A stretch of 64,000 nt of DNA from Neorhizobium galegae (GCF_021391675.1 NZ_CP090095.1:1245501-1309500); one strand, 5' to 3'. Shown: positions 8,956 to 17,557, numbered from the stretch's first letter. Numbers and translations are program-made. Notes: generated by a model not told the origin, from the letters alone.

Positions 8956-9615
8956 ATGGATGAATTCGAGACGTTCGATCCGGCGCTTTTCGGGCTCTGG
9001 ACGGAGGCGCCGGTCTATGGCGACGCGGTCGTCATGGATGATTCGGCACTGGCCGACGCGGTGCGCGGCGTGCTGCTGGAGATCAAGTCGGCCGAGGGCG
9101 CATTCTCTCCCGGCGAGGAGCTGCGGCGGCTCTTGAACGAGATGACCGTCGAGATGCGCGACCAGTTCTCGACCTTCCGGCGGATGCGGACCTCGGCGGA
9201 GGCGGCGCTTGAGAACGGCGACGACGCCGCCCAGAAGCTGGCGCGGGCCGACGTGAAGGCCGCGACCGACGCCATGTCGCTGATCGTCCGCACGCTCGAA
9301 AAGGTCGACAGCCTGCAACGCCAGCTCGCCCGCGACCGCGACGAGGCCGCCGAGCGCGATGCGGACGAGGGCGGTTATGAGGAGGCCAAGGTCCGCTTCC
9401 TGAAAATGATCGAGGATCGCGCCAATGAAAACGCTTATCGGCTTTTCGAAGCATGGAAGCGGGATGGACCGCCTTCCCGGGTTGCCGGGCAGCTTGAGCG
9501 CCCGGCCCTCGATCCCTCGGACACAGCGAAAGGCTCTAGCGAAGATCGCGATCAAGGCCTCGAAAGGAGCGTCGCGGTTGAACCGCGGCCTGCGGACGAT
9601 CACGGCCGCGCGTGA
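8956..9615 (+). CDS. GTA-cluster first gene, possible small terminase (g1-like)
   Basis: This acidic, largely helical protein has 219 aa. The segment at about 100-160 (SLIVRTLEKVDSLQRQLARD) looks like a coiled coil. Position directly before the large terminase and the helical composition match the g1/TerS slot of GTA clusters; the function is inferred from position only. The last 40 or so residues look unlike protein, and another frame (9464-9730) is more protein-like there, so the true C-terminus may differ or a frameshift may exist. The ATG at 8956 was chosen over an upstream extension that would cross the sRNA terminator. Confidence 0.6.
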   Translation: MDEFETFDPALFGLWTEAPVYGDAVVMDDSALADAVRGVLLEIKSAEGAFSPGEELRRLLNEMTVEMRDQFSTFRRMRTSAEAALENGDDAAQKLARADVKAATDAMSLIVRTLEKVDSLQRQLARDRDEAAERDADEGGYEEAKVRFLKMIEDRANENAYRLFEAWKRDGPPSRVAGQLERPALDPSDTAKGSSEDRDQGLERSVAVEPRPADDHGRA

Positions 9616-9730
9616 GGAATATCGCGAAGCCATTACGAAAAGCACGGCCTTGAGCGATGCGATCGGGCGGAGCGCCGGGCGCGACGGCAGCTCAATCTCC
9701 CCCTTGTGGGGGAGATGTCACCAGAGGTGA
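9464..9730 (+). CDS. Small overlapping ORF before terminase, uncertain
   Basis: This frame encodes an Arg/Lys-rich helical stretch (KALAKIAIKASKGASRLNRG, then a segment ending TKSTALSDAIG), up to about 9690. It looks more protein-like than the same region of the preceding gene's frame. Its last 15 or so codons run into the mosaic repeat. It may be the true C-terminal part of the preceding protein after a frameshift, or a small separate gene. No recognised family. Confidence 0.3.
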   Translation: MDRLPGLPGSLSARPSIPRTQRKALAKIAIKASKGASRLNRGLRTITAAREEYREAITKSTALSDAIGRSAGRDGSSISPLWGRCHQR

Positions 9731-11084
9731 CAGAGGGGGGTGGCGCCGCGAACTCAACTGTCGAAGAGTGTGCGGATACACCCCCCTCTGCCCTGCCGGG
9801 CATCTCCCCCACAAGGGGGAGATCGGCCAGCCGCAGCAGCCCGACACCTCTCTGATCGGCTTCACGCTCCGTCACGAACGCGATTGGGATATAAAGGGCC
9901 GTCGCGACCAAAAGCCGCCCTCCGGCGACTGGCGCACCTGGCTGATCATGGGCGGGCGCGGCTCGGGCAAGACGCGGGCCGGCGCCGAGTGGATTCATGG
10001 GCTCGCCTCGGCCGGCAGCAGATCGCAGCTCCGGATTGCGCTGGTGGCGGAAACGCTGGGCGATGCCCGTGAGGTGATGATCGACGGGGTTTCCGGCATC
10101 TGTCGGGTTGCCCGAAGCAAACGGCCGGATTTCGAGATTTCCCGCCGGAGGCTGGTCTGGCCGAACGGGGCGATCGCGCAGATCTTTTCCTCGGAAGACC
10201 CGGAGAGCCTGCGCGGCCCGCAGTTTCATTTCGCCTGGTGCGACGAGCTCGCCAAATGGCGGCATGCGGAGGAAACCTTCGACATGCTGCAGTTCGGGCT
10301 GCGGCTCGGGGCCGATCCGCGCCAGCTGGTGACGACCACGCCCCGGCCGGTGCCGATCCTGAAACGGTTGATCGCCGATCCCGGGACACAGCTCGTGAGG
10401 ATCTCGACCCAGGCCAATGCCGGCAACCTTTCACCCGGCTTCATTTCGGCGCTGGAGGCACGTTACGGAGGAACGAGGCTCGGACGGCAGGAACTGGCCG
10501 GCGAACTGATCGAGGACCGCGAGGACGCGCTGTGGAAACGGGCCGACCTGGAGGCCTTCACGATCCGGTTTACCGGGGCGTTGCGGCGCATCGTCGTGGC
10601 AGTCGACCCGCCTTCAGGTTCGGGCGAAAACTCCTGCTGCGGCATTGTCGTGGCCGGGCTGGAGCCGAGCGGCCGGGCGGTGGTGCTGGCCGATTGTTCG
10701 GTCGAGGGCAAGAGCCCCGCCGGCTGGGCGAACGCGGTGGCGCGCGCTTATGCGCGCTTTCAGGCGGACCGGGTGGTGGCGGAAGTGAACCAGGGCGGCG
10801 ATATGGTGACGGCGATGCTGAAAAGCGTCGACGCAGGCCTGCCGGTGACGATGGTGCGGGCAACGCGCGGCAAGTTCCTGCGCGCCGAGCCGGTGGCGGC
10901 CCTCTACGAACAGGGGCGGGTGGCGCATGCCGGGCGGTTCGCCGAACTCGAAGACCAGATGTGTGATTTCGGCCCGGACGGCCTGTCTTCAGGCCGTTCG
11001 CCCGACCGGCTCGATGCGCTGGTCTGGGCGCTGACGGCGCTGATGCTGGAAGGTCATGGAGAGCCGCGCGTGCGAGGTGTTTGA
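9657..11084 (+). CDS. GTA large terminase (g2-like), repeat at its 5' end
   Basis: This is the DNA-packaging ATPase and nuclease. The Walker A motif reads MGGRGSGKT, the Walker B-like segment is HFAWCDELAKW, and the nuclease acid is in the VAVDPPSGSGEN segment, with further sites near FGPDGLSSGRSPDRLDAL. Homology-like sequence starts at about residue 65 (TLRHERDWDI). The first 60 or so codons are made of the mosaic repeat at 9694-9823, so the native start has been displaced or lost; 9657 is simply the first in-frame ATG. It heads the GTA head genes. Confidence 0.8.
   Translation: MRSGGAPGATAAQSPPCGGDVTRGDRGGWRRELNCRRVCGYTPLCPAGHLPHKGEIGQPQQPDTSLIGFTLRHERDWDIKGRRDQKPPSGDWRTWLIMGGRGSGKTRAGAEWIHGLASAGSRSQLRIALVAETLGDAREVMIDGVSGICRVARSKRPDFEISRRRLVWPNGAIAQIFSSEDPESLRGPQFHFAWCDELAKWRHAEETFDMLQFGLRLGADPRQLVTTTPRPVPILKRLIADPGTQLVRISTQANAGNLSPGFISALEARYGGTRLGRQELAGELIEDREDALWKRADLEAFTIRFTGALRRIVVAVDPPSGSGENSCCGIVVAGLEPSGRAVVLADCSVEGKSPAGWANAVARAYARFQADRVVAEVNQGGDMVTAMLKSVDAGLPVTMVRATRGKFLRAEPVAALYEQGRVAHAGRFAELEDQMCDFGPDGLSSGRSPDRLDALVWALTALMLEGHGEPRVRGV
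9694..9823. repeat. Rhizobial mosaic repeat inside the terminase 5' end
   Basis: Two CTCCCCC/GGGGGAG hairpins, at about 9694-9717 and 9801-9823, bracket a TGTCACC/GGTGACA dyad and a CCCCCCTCTGCCCTGCCGG block. The same family recurs at 53435-53590. The copy overlaps the 5' end of the terminase ORF and the 3' end of the preceding ORF. Confidence 0.85.
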
Positions 11085-11112
11085 GCGCGGCTCGCCCTTC
11101 AGGCGATGATGA

Positions 11113-11241
11113 TCAGCGCGGGGTTGCCGGCTTCGGCTGGGCGCTTTCGCGCATTTGTTTCCATTCGGATTCGATCCGCTCGACGACATGCTGCGGGATC
11201 GGCTTGGAAGGGGCGGCCGGTGCGGGCTGCTGCATCATCAT
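11113..11241 (-). CDS. Small 42-aa protein of unknown function
   Basis: The ORF starts with three consecutive ATG codons behind a strong CAGGAG site at ideal spacing. It is a Pro-rich peptide with a central amphipathic helix (HVVERIESEWKQMRES). It lies antisense between the terminase and the lysin gene. Ribosome site and composition support translation; no function can be assigned. Confidence 0.55.
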   Translation of the reverse strand: MMMQQPAPAAPSKPIPQHVVERIESEWKQMRESAQPKPATPR

Positions 11242-11396
11242 GATCTCCTGTTGTTTAGGAAGCGGACATGAACGTCGTGTGGAGACGTTGGTTCCACATC
11301 GTTAGAAAAAAGTAAACTGCCGCCTAAGGGCTTAAAACGATTTAGTTTTTCTAAACCGATTGAAATTCCGGGACGCGGTATAGGGGTAAGTCCGAC

Positions 11397-12017
11397 ATGG
11401 CTCACAACCGGCATGCTTTCTTTGATTTCGCACGGACGAAGCTCTTCAAAGGTCGGTTGATCAGGGGCCAGGTGGAGGGGCTGACGGTGATTCTCGACAC
11501 TTGGCAGGCGCGGGTCGGCCAAGGTGAGGCACCGTCGCTCGCCTATGTGCTGGCGACCGCCTTTCACGAGACGGCCGCCACCATGCAGCCCGTCCGCGAG
11601 ACCCTGGCGGCCAGCGACAGGTCGGCGATCGCGCGGCTGGACGAAGCTTTTGCGGCGGGCCGGCTCGGGTCGGTGAAGACGCCCTATTGGCGGCCGGACG
11701 CGGAAGGAAAAAGCTGGCTCGGCCGCGGCCTGGTGCAGCTCACTCACAGGCGGAACTACGAGGCGATGTCCGATGTGACCGGGATCGACCTGGTGGCCGA
11801 TCCGGGCCGGGCGATGGAGATGCCGGTGTCGGTCGCGATCCTGATCGAGGGCATGCGGCGCGGCAGTTTCACCGGCCGGAAGCTCGATGACTATTTCGGG
11901 CCGGGGCGAGCCGACTGGGTGGGCGCGCGAAAGATCATCAACGGCAATGACCGGGCGGAACTGGTGGCGCGGCATGCGCGGGTGTTTGGCCAGGCACTGG
12001 ACAGCAGGTCGCATTGA
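11397..12017 (+). CDS. GH19-type lysozyme/endolysin
   Basis: This 206-aa protein has the fold features of class-I chitinase-like lysins. They include AYVLATAFHETAATMQPV with the catalytic Glu in HET, GRGLVQLTHRRNYEAM as the conserved GxGxxQLT segment, and ARKIINGNDRAE near the end. It probably cuts peptidoglycan for particle release or entry. It has no signal peptide, as expected for a phage-type lysin. It sits between terminase and portal, an unusual place compared with RcGTA. Confidence 0.82.
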   Translation: MAHNRHAFFDFARTKLFKGRLIRGQVEGLTVILDTWQARVGQGEAPSLAYVLATAFHETAATMQPVRETLAASDRSAIARLDEAFAAGRLGSVKTPYWRPDAEGKSWLGRGLVQLTHRRNYEAMSDVTGIDLVADPGRAMEMPVSVAILIEGMRRGSFTGRKLDDYFGPGRADWVGARKIINGNDRAELVARHARVFGQALDSRSH

Positions 12018-12066
12018 TGCCCGCTGCAGGCCATGATAGCGAGGCCTCCGCATTGCTGGAGGTTCC

Positions 12067-12381
12067 ATGATACGTCACATCGTGTTTTTCACGGCGCATG
12101 CCGGCGAGATCGAGCGGGTTCGGGCGGGCCTTTCCCTGCTGACCGGCAACCCGCACGCGCTGACCCTGGAGATCGGCACCAATGTGAAGAGCGACCAGCT
12201 TGGCAACGAGGTCGATCTGGTCGTCTATGGCGAGTTCGAGGATGCGGCGGCGCTGGCCGCCTACAAGGCGCATCCGGTCTATCAGGCATCGATCGATATC
12301 GTCCGGCCGATCCGCGAGATCCGCATGGCCGCCGATTTCGACAGTGCAGCTGCGGTGAAATCACCCCTGCCGCTTCTCTAA
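12067..12381 (+). CDS. Dabb family (stress-responsive A/B barrel) protein
   Basis: This 104-aa cytoplasmic protein begins with the MIRHIVFF strand and contains the YGEFEDAAALAAYKAHPVYQ segment that defines Dabb domains. Such domains are dimeric alpha/beta barrels with varied roles. It is cargo relative to the GTA genes around it. It is close to the lysin upstream and the portal downstream, so co-transcription is likely. Confidence 0.85.
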   Translation: MIRHIVFFTAHAGEIERVRAGLSLLTGNPHALTLEIGTNVKSDQLGNEVDLVVYGEFEDAAALAAYKAHPVYQASIDIVRPIREIRMAADFDSAAAVKSPLPLL

Positions 12382-12418
12382 GGCGGGCCTTCGCCCGCGA
12401 GCGATAAGGACATCCACC

Positions 12419-13591
12419 ATGAAATCTCCATTCCGGCGCCCGTGGTTTTCCACGGGTGGGCGACGGGCCATGCCTGACATCCAGATGGCCGAGACCAAGA
12501 CGGCCTCCGGTTTCGCGATCGTCTCCAGCGAGGGGGCGGCGCAGTGGTCGGGGCGGTCCTATGCGGCGCTGGCGCGGGCCGGCTTCATGAAGAACCCGGT
12601 CGCCTATCGGGCGGTGCGGATGATCGCCGAAGCCGCCGCAGCCGTGCCCTGGCTTGCCTATGACGGGGCAACGGAGCTGGCCGAACATCCGGTGCTTGCG
12701 CTGTTGCAGCGGCCGAACGGCCGGCAGGGCGGGCCTGACTTTTTCGAGGCGCTCTACGGGTACCTGGCGCTTTCCGGCAATGCCTATGTCGAGCCGCTGT
12801 CGATCGGCGGGGACCTGCGCGAACTGCATCTGCTCCGGCCCGACCGGGTGAACGTGGTCGAGGGGCGTGACGGCTGGGTGGCGGGCTACGATTATCGCGC
12901 CGGCGGCACCACGCGGCGGCTGCCGGCGGAGACGGATGGCATCGCGCTGCTGCATCTGAAGCTGTTTCATCCGCTCGACGACCATTCGGGGTTCCCGCCG
13001 CTCGGAGCGGCGGGTGCCGCGCTCGACCTGCACGATGCGGCGGCGAGCTGGAACAAGGCGCTGCTCGACAATTCCGCACGGCCTTCCGGCGCGCTGGTCT
13101 ACCAGCCGAAGGATGGCGGCAACCTCTCCGCCGACCAGTACGAGCGGCTGAAGGACGAACTGGAGGCGGGCTATTCCGGCGCCGTCAATGCCGGGCGGCC
13201 GCTGCTCCTCGAAGGCGGGCTCGACTGGAAAGCGATGGGCCTGTCGCCGAAGGACATGGATTTCATCGAGGCCAAGAACGGGGCTGCCCGCGACATCGCG
13301 CTCGCCTTCGGCGTGCCGCCGATGCTGATCGGCATTCCCGGCGACAATACCTATGCCAACTACCAGGAGGCCAACCGCGCCTTCTACCGCCTCACCGTGC
13401 TGCCGCTGATCTCCCGCACCGCCGCGAGCTTTTCCGCCTGGCTGTCGGAGGCCTATGACGAGCGGCTGCGGCTGGAACCGGACCTCGACCGGATCGCCGG
13501 GCTGAGCGTCGAGCGCGAGGCACTGTGGGCGAGGGTCGGGGCGGCGGCGTTTCTGAGCGACGAGGAGAAGCGCGAGGCGGTGGGGTATTAA
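12419..13591 (+). CDS. GTA portal protein, HK97 family (g3-like)
   Basis: This 390-aa protein forms the dodecameric ring through which DNA enters the head. Family features are NPVAYRAVRMIAEAAAAVPW near residue 60, the central GLSPKDMDFIEAKNGAARDI and FGVPPMLIGIPGDNTYANYQEANRAFYR. Length is normal. The ATG at 12419 was kept, although an internal ATG at 12470 also works. The next structural gene (protease) is separated from it by a toxin-antitoxin pair and a repeat. Confidence 0.92.
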   Translation: MKSPFRRPWFSTGGRRAMPDIQMAETKTASGFAIVSSEGAAQWSGRSYAALARAGFMKNPVAYRAVRMIAEAAAAVPWLAYDGATELAEHPVLALLQRPNGRQGGPDFFEALYGYLALSGNAYVEPLSIGGDLRELHLLRPDRVNVVEGRDGWVAGYDYRAGGTTRRLPAETDGIALLHLKLFHPLDDHSGFPPLGAAGAALDLHDAAASWNKALLDNSARPSGALVYQPKDGGNLSADQYERLKDELEAGYSGAVNAGRPLLLEGGLDWKAMGLSPKDMDFIEAKNGAARDIALAFGVPPMLIGIPGDNTYANYQEANRAFYRLTVLPLISRTAASFSAWLSEAYDERLRLEPDLDRIAGLSVEREALWARVGAAAFLSDEEKREAVGY

Positions 13592-13610
13592 TCGGGCAAG
13601 GCGTGGTGTA

Positions 13611-13633
13611 TTTGTAATACCTTGTATTACAAA
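13611..13633. promoter_or_regulatory. Operator palindrome of the parDE pair
   Basis: TTTGTAATAC and GTATTACAAA form a perfect 10-bp inverted repeat around CTT, ending 12 nt before the antitoxin start. Ribbon-helix-helix antitoxins bind such sites to autorepress their operon. Confidence 0.75.
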
Positions 13634-13645
13634 ATGGAGGCTGTC

Positions 13646-13924
13646 ATGGCCAAGCCCACGCTTTCCGATCCGATCACCCTGCGCCTGCCGCTCGACATCC
13701 TCGGGGACATCGAGAAGATCGCCGAGACGGCGGATCGCAGCCGAAGCTGGGTGATCGTGCGGGCGCTGAAAGCCTACCTGACCACCGAGGGAAGCGAGCT
13801 TCTGGAAATTGCTGCGGCGCGCCAGGACGTGCGCGACGGCAAGGTCATGGATATGGACGACCTTCTCGACGAACTGGATGGTTTGAATACCGCGGATGAA
13901 AAGTCCCGGACCGATGCCGCATGA
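13646..13924 (+). CDS. ParD-like ribbon-helix-helix antitoxin
   Basis: This 92-aa protein has an N-terminal RHH/CopG domain (ITLRLPLDILGDIEKIAETA, then RSRSWVIVRALKAYL) and an acidic C-terminal toxin-binding tail. The ATG at 13646 follows ATGGAGG; the upstream in-frame codons overlap the operator and are rejected. Its stop overlaps the toxin start (ATGA). It neutralises the ParE-like partner and probably represses its own promoter through the palindrome at 13611-13633. Confidence 0.85.
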   Translation: MAKPTLSDPITLRLPLDILGDIEKIAETADRSRSWVIVRALKAYLTTEGSELLEIAAARQDVRDGKVMDMDDLLDELDGLNTADEKSRTDAA

Positions 13925-14226
13925 AGAAAGTCCGCATCTCCACGATGGCTGCGGACTATATCAGGTCAGAGCGAACCTATCTCGCCAGGTTCAGCACTTC
14001 GGCGGTGCAGGAGCTGAGCAGGAAATTGCGGAATGCCCAGGCGTTACTGGCGCAGTACCCGGAGATCGGCAAGGTCAAACCGGGCACCAATGGCGTCAGG
14101 GTCCTGGTCATTGCGCCCTATCTCATCGAGTACGAAATCGATTCCGACGGCGTGCTGATCCTGATCGTCAGGCACGGCAGGCAGGATGACCGGCCTGATG
14201 AGGACGAGGACGTCTACAAGGAGTAG
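13921..14226 (+). CDS. RelE/ParE-family toxin
   Basis: This 101-aa protein has the RelE/ParE fold pattern: an N-terminal helix pair (DYIRSERTYLARFSTSAVQE), the strand VRVLVIAPYLIEYEI and a terminal VRHGRQD segment. ParE proteins poison gyrase, while RelE proteins cut mRNA; the HGRQ-type end and RHH partner favour ParE. It is translationally coupled to the antitoxin by a 4-nt overlap. The pair is extra cargo between portal and protease. Confidence 0.83.
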   Translation: MKKVRISTMAADYIRSERTYLARFSTSAVQELSRKLRNAQALLAQYPEIGKVKPGTNGVRVLVIAPYLIEYEIDSDGVLILIVRHGRQDDRPDEDEDVYKE

Positions 14227-14438
14227 TCTGGGCGGCTCGGCTTTTGCTCAAAGCATCTCTTGCCGCTCACTCAACTTGAGAGCTTGCCGACTCAACCTCT
14301 CATTAGGTTGGCCCAACCGATTCTGAACATTCATGGAAACTGGATCCGCTGACCCTGCGTCGAGTGCGGAACGGCTGGTTGCATGGCAGCAGCGCCGTTC
14401 GGTCCGTATGCGTGCATCATAAACAAGAGAGATTAAAA

Positions 14439-14773
14439 ATGGCTGATCTCGGAAACGATCCGGGCGCCCTGGCCGGCATATGGGCCGCCAAGGCGGTGGG
14501 CGCCACGGCGGGAGCCGGCGTGTCGCTGATCTTCTCCTGCCGAAGAGCCGTCGCGAGGCGGCAAGCCGGTTTCTGACGGGCTTGAGCTGCGGGATGATCT
14601 TCGGCGGGCCGACCGGGCTTTGGCTGGTGGAAAGGCTGGGGATCGGCGGGGAGCTTTCCGGCGCGGAAGTGATGCTGACGGGGTCGGCGGCGGCCAGTCT
14701 TTGTGCCTGGTGGGTGCTGGGCGCGCTGGCGAGGATCGCTGTCAGATATGGCGGCCGAGGCGGCGGGGCTTAA
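14439..14773 (+). pseudogene. Frameshifted DUF6107-like GTA-locus membrane protein
   Basis: The frame starting at 14439 reads MADLGNDPGALAGIWAAKAV...GVSLIF. It then breaks near 14530, where the +2 frame continues as LLPKSRREAASRFLTGLSCG and on through two hydrophobic segments to 14773. Together they make one protein of about 110 aa with membrane helices, the small DUF6107-type protein expected between portal and protease in rhizobial GTA loci (name from memory). One base appears to be missing. A sequencing error is possible. AAGAGAG precedes the ATG. Confidence 0.65.
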
Positions 14774-14792
14774 CCTCGGTCTTCGCCCGGAG

Positions 14793-14951
14793 CCCCCATC
14801 CGCCTGCCGGCACCTTCTCCCCGCAAACGGGGAGAAGGAAGTATGACGCGCCGGTTTCCCTCATCTCCGACGCCATTGATATGCCAGGGCGTTGCCGCGT
14901 GTTCCTTCTCCCGTGACAACGGGGAGAAGGTGCCGGCAGGCGGATGAGGGG
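14793..14951. repeat. Rhizobial mosaic palindromic repeat (RIME-like)
   Basis: Inverted arms carrying CCGCCTGCCGGCACCTTCTC and its complement flank a divergent centre. It is the same family as 2965-3153. It lies between the frameshifted small gene and the prohead protease. Confidence 0.85.
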
Positions 14952-14983
14952 CCAGCTCCAATTCAAACGCTAGGAGAATACCC

Positions 14984-15565
14984 ATGCACGCTTATCGCGG
15001 GCCGCGCCCGAACGCGCGCAAATTTGCCAATCTGGAACTCGCAGGCGTCACCGGCGACGGGGTTTTCTCCGGTTATGCCAGCGTCTTCGGCGAGGTCGAT
15101 CTCGGCAAGGATACGATCGAGCGCGGTGCCTTCCGCAACTGCCTCGTCGAGCGCGGGGCGATGGGGGTGCGGATGCTCTACCAGCATGACCCTTCCGAGC
15201 CGATCGGCGCCTGGAGGACGATCCGCGAGGATGCCCGCGGGCTTTATGTCGAGGGCATGCTGTCGCCGGGGGTCGCCCGCTCCCGCGAGGTGCTGGCGCT
15301 GATGAAATCGGGCGCACTCGACGGGCTGTCGATCGGGTTTCGCACGGTCAAGGCCCGCACCGACGCCAAGACGGGCGTGCGCAAAATCCTCGAGGCCGAT
15401 CTCTGGGAAATCTCGGTGGTGACCTTTCCGATGCTGCCATCGGCCCGGGTCTCCAACGTCAAGCATGCGCGGTTCTTCCGCGACAGGGAAACCGAACTCG
15501 TCCGCCAGATGCGGCGGGCGGCGAAGATGATGATGAAATCAACCTTCAAAGGAAAAGCGATATGA
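14984..15565 (+). CDS. GTA prohead protease, HK97 family (g4-like)
   Basis: This 193-aa serine protease matures the capsid. It shows GYASVFGEVDLGKDTIERGAF at the start and the catalytic His in YQHDPSEPIGAW. The Ser region reads SGALDGLSIGFRTVKA, followed by LWEISVVTFPMLPSARV. Length fits the family. Its stop overlaps the capsid gene start (ATGA), so synthesis is coupled. The ATG follows TAGGAG. Confidence 0.93.
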   Translation: MHAYRGPRPNARKFANLELAGVTGDGVFSGYASVFGEVDLGKDTIERGAFRNCLVERGAMGVRMLYQHDPSEPIGAWRTIREDARGLYVEGMLSPGVARSREVLALMKSGALDGLSIGFRTVKARTDAKTGVRKILEADLWEISVVTFPMLPSARVSNVKHARFFRDRETELVRQMRRAAKMMMKSTFKGKAI

Positions 15566-16827
15566 CCGAGCAGGCGAGAACGATGGCAAGCGTGGCGCCC
15601 GAGGTGAAAGCCGTGCCGGAAACGGTGACGGCGGCCTTCGACGAATTCATGGAGGCGTTCGAGGCCTTCAAGGAGGTCAACGACCGGCGCCTCGGCGAGA
15701 TCGAGCAGAAGCTGACCACCGACGTCGTGACCCGCGACAAGATGGACCGCATCAACCGTGCCGTCGACGACCAGAAGAAGGTGCTCGACCAGCTGGTGCT
15801 GAAGAAGGCCAGGCCGCAACTTGGCCGCGGCGGTTCGGAGCTTTCGGCCGAGGCTGTGGAGCATAAGGCGGCCTTCGACGCTTATGTGCGTCGTGGCGAG
15901 GAGAACGGCCTGCGCGAGCTGGAGGCCAAGGCGTTTTCGGGCGGAACCGGTGCCGACGGCGGTTATCTCGTCCCGCCGGAAATCGACACGGAAATCGGCC
16001 GGCGGATTTCGGCGGTCTCGCCGATGCGGGCGCTCTCCACCGTGCGCACCGTGTCTTCCGCGGTGCTGAAGAAGCCGTTCGCGGCGGCCGGGCTTTCGAC
16101 CGGCTGGGTGGCCGAGACCACGGCGCGGCCGCAGACCAATACGCCGCAGCTCACCGAACTCTCCTTCCCGACCATGGAACTCTATGCGATGCCGGCCGCG
16201 ACGCAGTCGCTGCTGGACGACTCGGCCGTCGATATCGAGGCCTGGATCGCCGGCGAGGTGGACATCGTGTTTGCCGAGCAGGAGGGCGACGCCTTCATCC
16301 GCGGCGACGGCATCAACAAGCCGAAGGGGTTTCTGTCCTATCCGACGGTGGCGGAAGGCTCCTGGAGCTGGGGCAATATCGGCCACATCGCCACCGGCGT
16401 TGCGGGCGGCTGGAAATCCACCGGCCCTTCGGACACGCTGATCGAGGTCATCTATGCGCTGAAGGCCGGCCATCGCCAGAACGGCACGTTCATGATGAAT
16501 CGCAAGGCGCAGGGCGACATCCGCAAGTTCAAGGACGGCGACGGCAACTATCTCTGGCACCCGCCGGTATCGGCCGGCCAGCCGGCCTCGCTGATGGGCT
16601 TCCCGATCGCCGAAGCCGAAGAGATGCCCGACGTGGCGGAGAACTCGCTCTCGATCGCGTTCGGCGATTTCCGCTCCGGTTATCTCGTCGTCGACCGCGC
16701 GGGCGTGCGCATCCTGCGCGATCCCTATTCGGCAAAGCCCTATGTGCTCTTCTACACCACCAAGCGCGTCGGCGGCGGCGTGCAGAATTTCGAGGCGATC
16801 AAGGTGGTGAAGTTTGCGGCGGCCTAG
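15562..16827 (+). CDS. GTA major capsid protein, HK97 fold (g5-like)
   Basis: This 421-aa protein has an N-terminal coiled-coil scaffolding (delta) domain up to about residue 115. The HK97 shell domain follows, beginning around GGTGADGGYLVPPEIDTEI. Conserved blocks include MELYAMPAATQSLLDDS, GDGINKPKGFLSYP, MMNRKAQGDIRKFKDGDG and SLMGFPIAEAEEMPDV. The protease encoded just upstream should remove the N-terminal domain. It appears intact. Confidence 0.95.
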   Translation: MTEQARTMASVAPEVKAVPETVTAAFDEFMEAFEAFKEVNDRRLGEIEQKLTTDVVTRDKMDRINRAVDDQKKVLDQLVLKKARPQLGRGGSELSAEAVEHKAAFDAYVRRGEENGLRELEAKAFSGGTGADGGYLVPPEIDTEIGRRISAVSPMRALSTVRTVSSAVLKKPFAAAGLSTGWVAETTARPQTNTPQLTELSFPTMELYAMPAATQSLLDDSAVDIEAWIAGEVDIVFAEQEGDAFIRGDGINKPKGFLSYPTVAEGSWSWGNIGHIATGVAGGWKSTGPSDTLIEVIYALKAGHRQNGTFMMNRKAQGDIRKFKDGDGNYLWHPPVSAGQPASLMGFPIAEAEEMPDVAENSLSIAFGDFRSGYLVVDRAGVRILRDPYSAKPYVLFYTTKRVGGGVQNFEAIKVVKFAAA

Positions 16828-16837
16828 AGGTACGTCT

Positions 16838-16945
16838 CGTCATCCTTGGGCTCGACCCGAGGATCCAGCCTTTCTGGCGTGGTGCCTCTCCGCATCGATA
16901 TCCATCGGGCTCGGCCTGGATCCTCGGGTCGAGCCGAGGATGACG
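16838..16945. repeat. Long inverted repeat after the capsid gene
   Basis: Two arms of about 33 bp (16838-16870 and 16913-16945) share GATCC and CGGGTCGAGCC blocks with few mismatches around a 42-nt centre. It is a third type of dispersed palindromic repeat, seen once here. It lies in the only sizeable gap between capsid and connector genes. Confidence 0.8.
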
Positions 16946-16987
16946 GAGTATGCGGAGCGGCGTCGGCCAAGCTCTCCAAGGATCCCC

Positions 16988-17557
16988 ATGACCTACGCCC
17001 AAACCACTCCGCCTTCCGCGGAGCCGCTGACGCTTGCCGAGGTGAAGGCGCACCTGCGCCTCGATGGAAGCGACGAGGATGCGCTGCTGGCCTCGCTGAT
17101 CAGCACCGCCCGCGAACACCTGGAGCGGGAGACGGGGCTTTGCCTGATCTCTCAAGCCTGGCGGCTCTATCTCGACCGCTGGCCGGCGGACGGGGTGATC
17201 CGGATATCGAGATCGCCGGTGCAGGCGGTTGAGAACGTTACGGTTTATGACGCTGACGGGACGGCGCTTGAAGTTCCACTGGAAGATCATCTGCTCGACG
17301 GCAAGGGCCGTCCGGCGCGGTTGTGGCTGAGGCACCCGCCGGCGCCGGGCAGATCGGTCAACGGCATCGAGATCGAGTTTTCGGCCGGTTTCGGCGAGGC
17401 GGGCATCGATGTGCCGGACACGCTGAAACGGGCGATGTCGATTCATATCGGCCACATGTTCGCCTTCCGCGGCGTCGTCTCGCCGGAGAACCAGCCGGCC
17501 GGCATCCCCGACGGCTACGAGCGGCTGATCGCGCCCTTCCGGATGCGGAGGCTCTGA
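16988..17557 (+). CDS. GTA head-tail connector protein (g6-like)
   Basis: This 189-aa adaptor belongs to the gp6-like family. The conserved N-terminal block is AEPLTLAEVKAHLRLDG, then EDALLASLISTAREHLERETG, and a late helix IPDGYERLIAPFRMRRL. The start at 16988 follows AAGGA and excludes the repeat-encoded upstream extension. It would sit below the portal ring. Its stop overlaps the next start (TGATG). Confidence 0.9.
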   Translation: MTYAQTTPPSAEPLTLAEVKAHLRLDGSDEDALLASLISTAREHLERETGLCLISQAWRLYLDRWPADGVIRISRSPVQAVENVTVYDADGTALEVPLEDHLLDGKGRPARLWLRHPPAPGRSVNGIEIEFSAGFGEAGIDVPDTLKRAMSIHIGHMFAFRGVVSPENQPAGIPDGYERLIAPFRMRRL

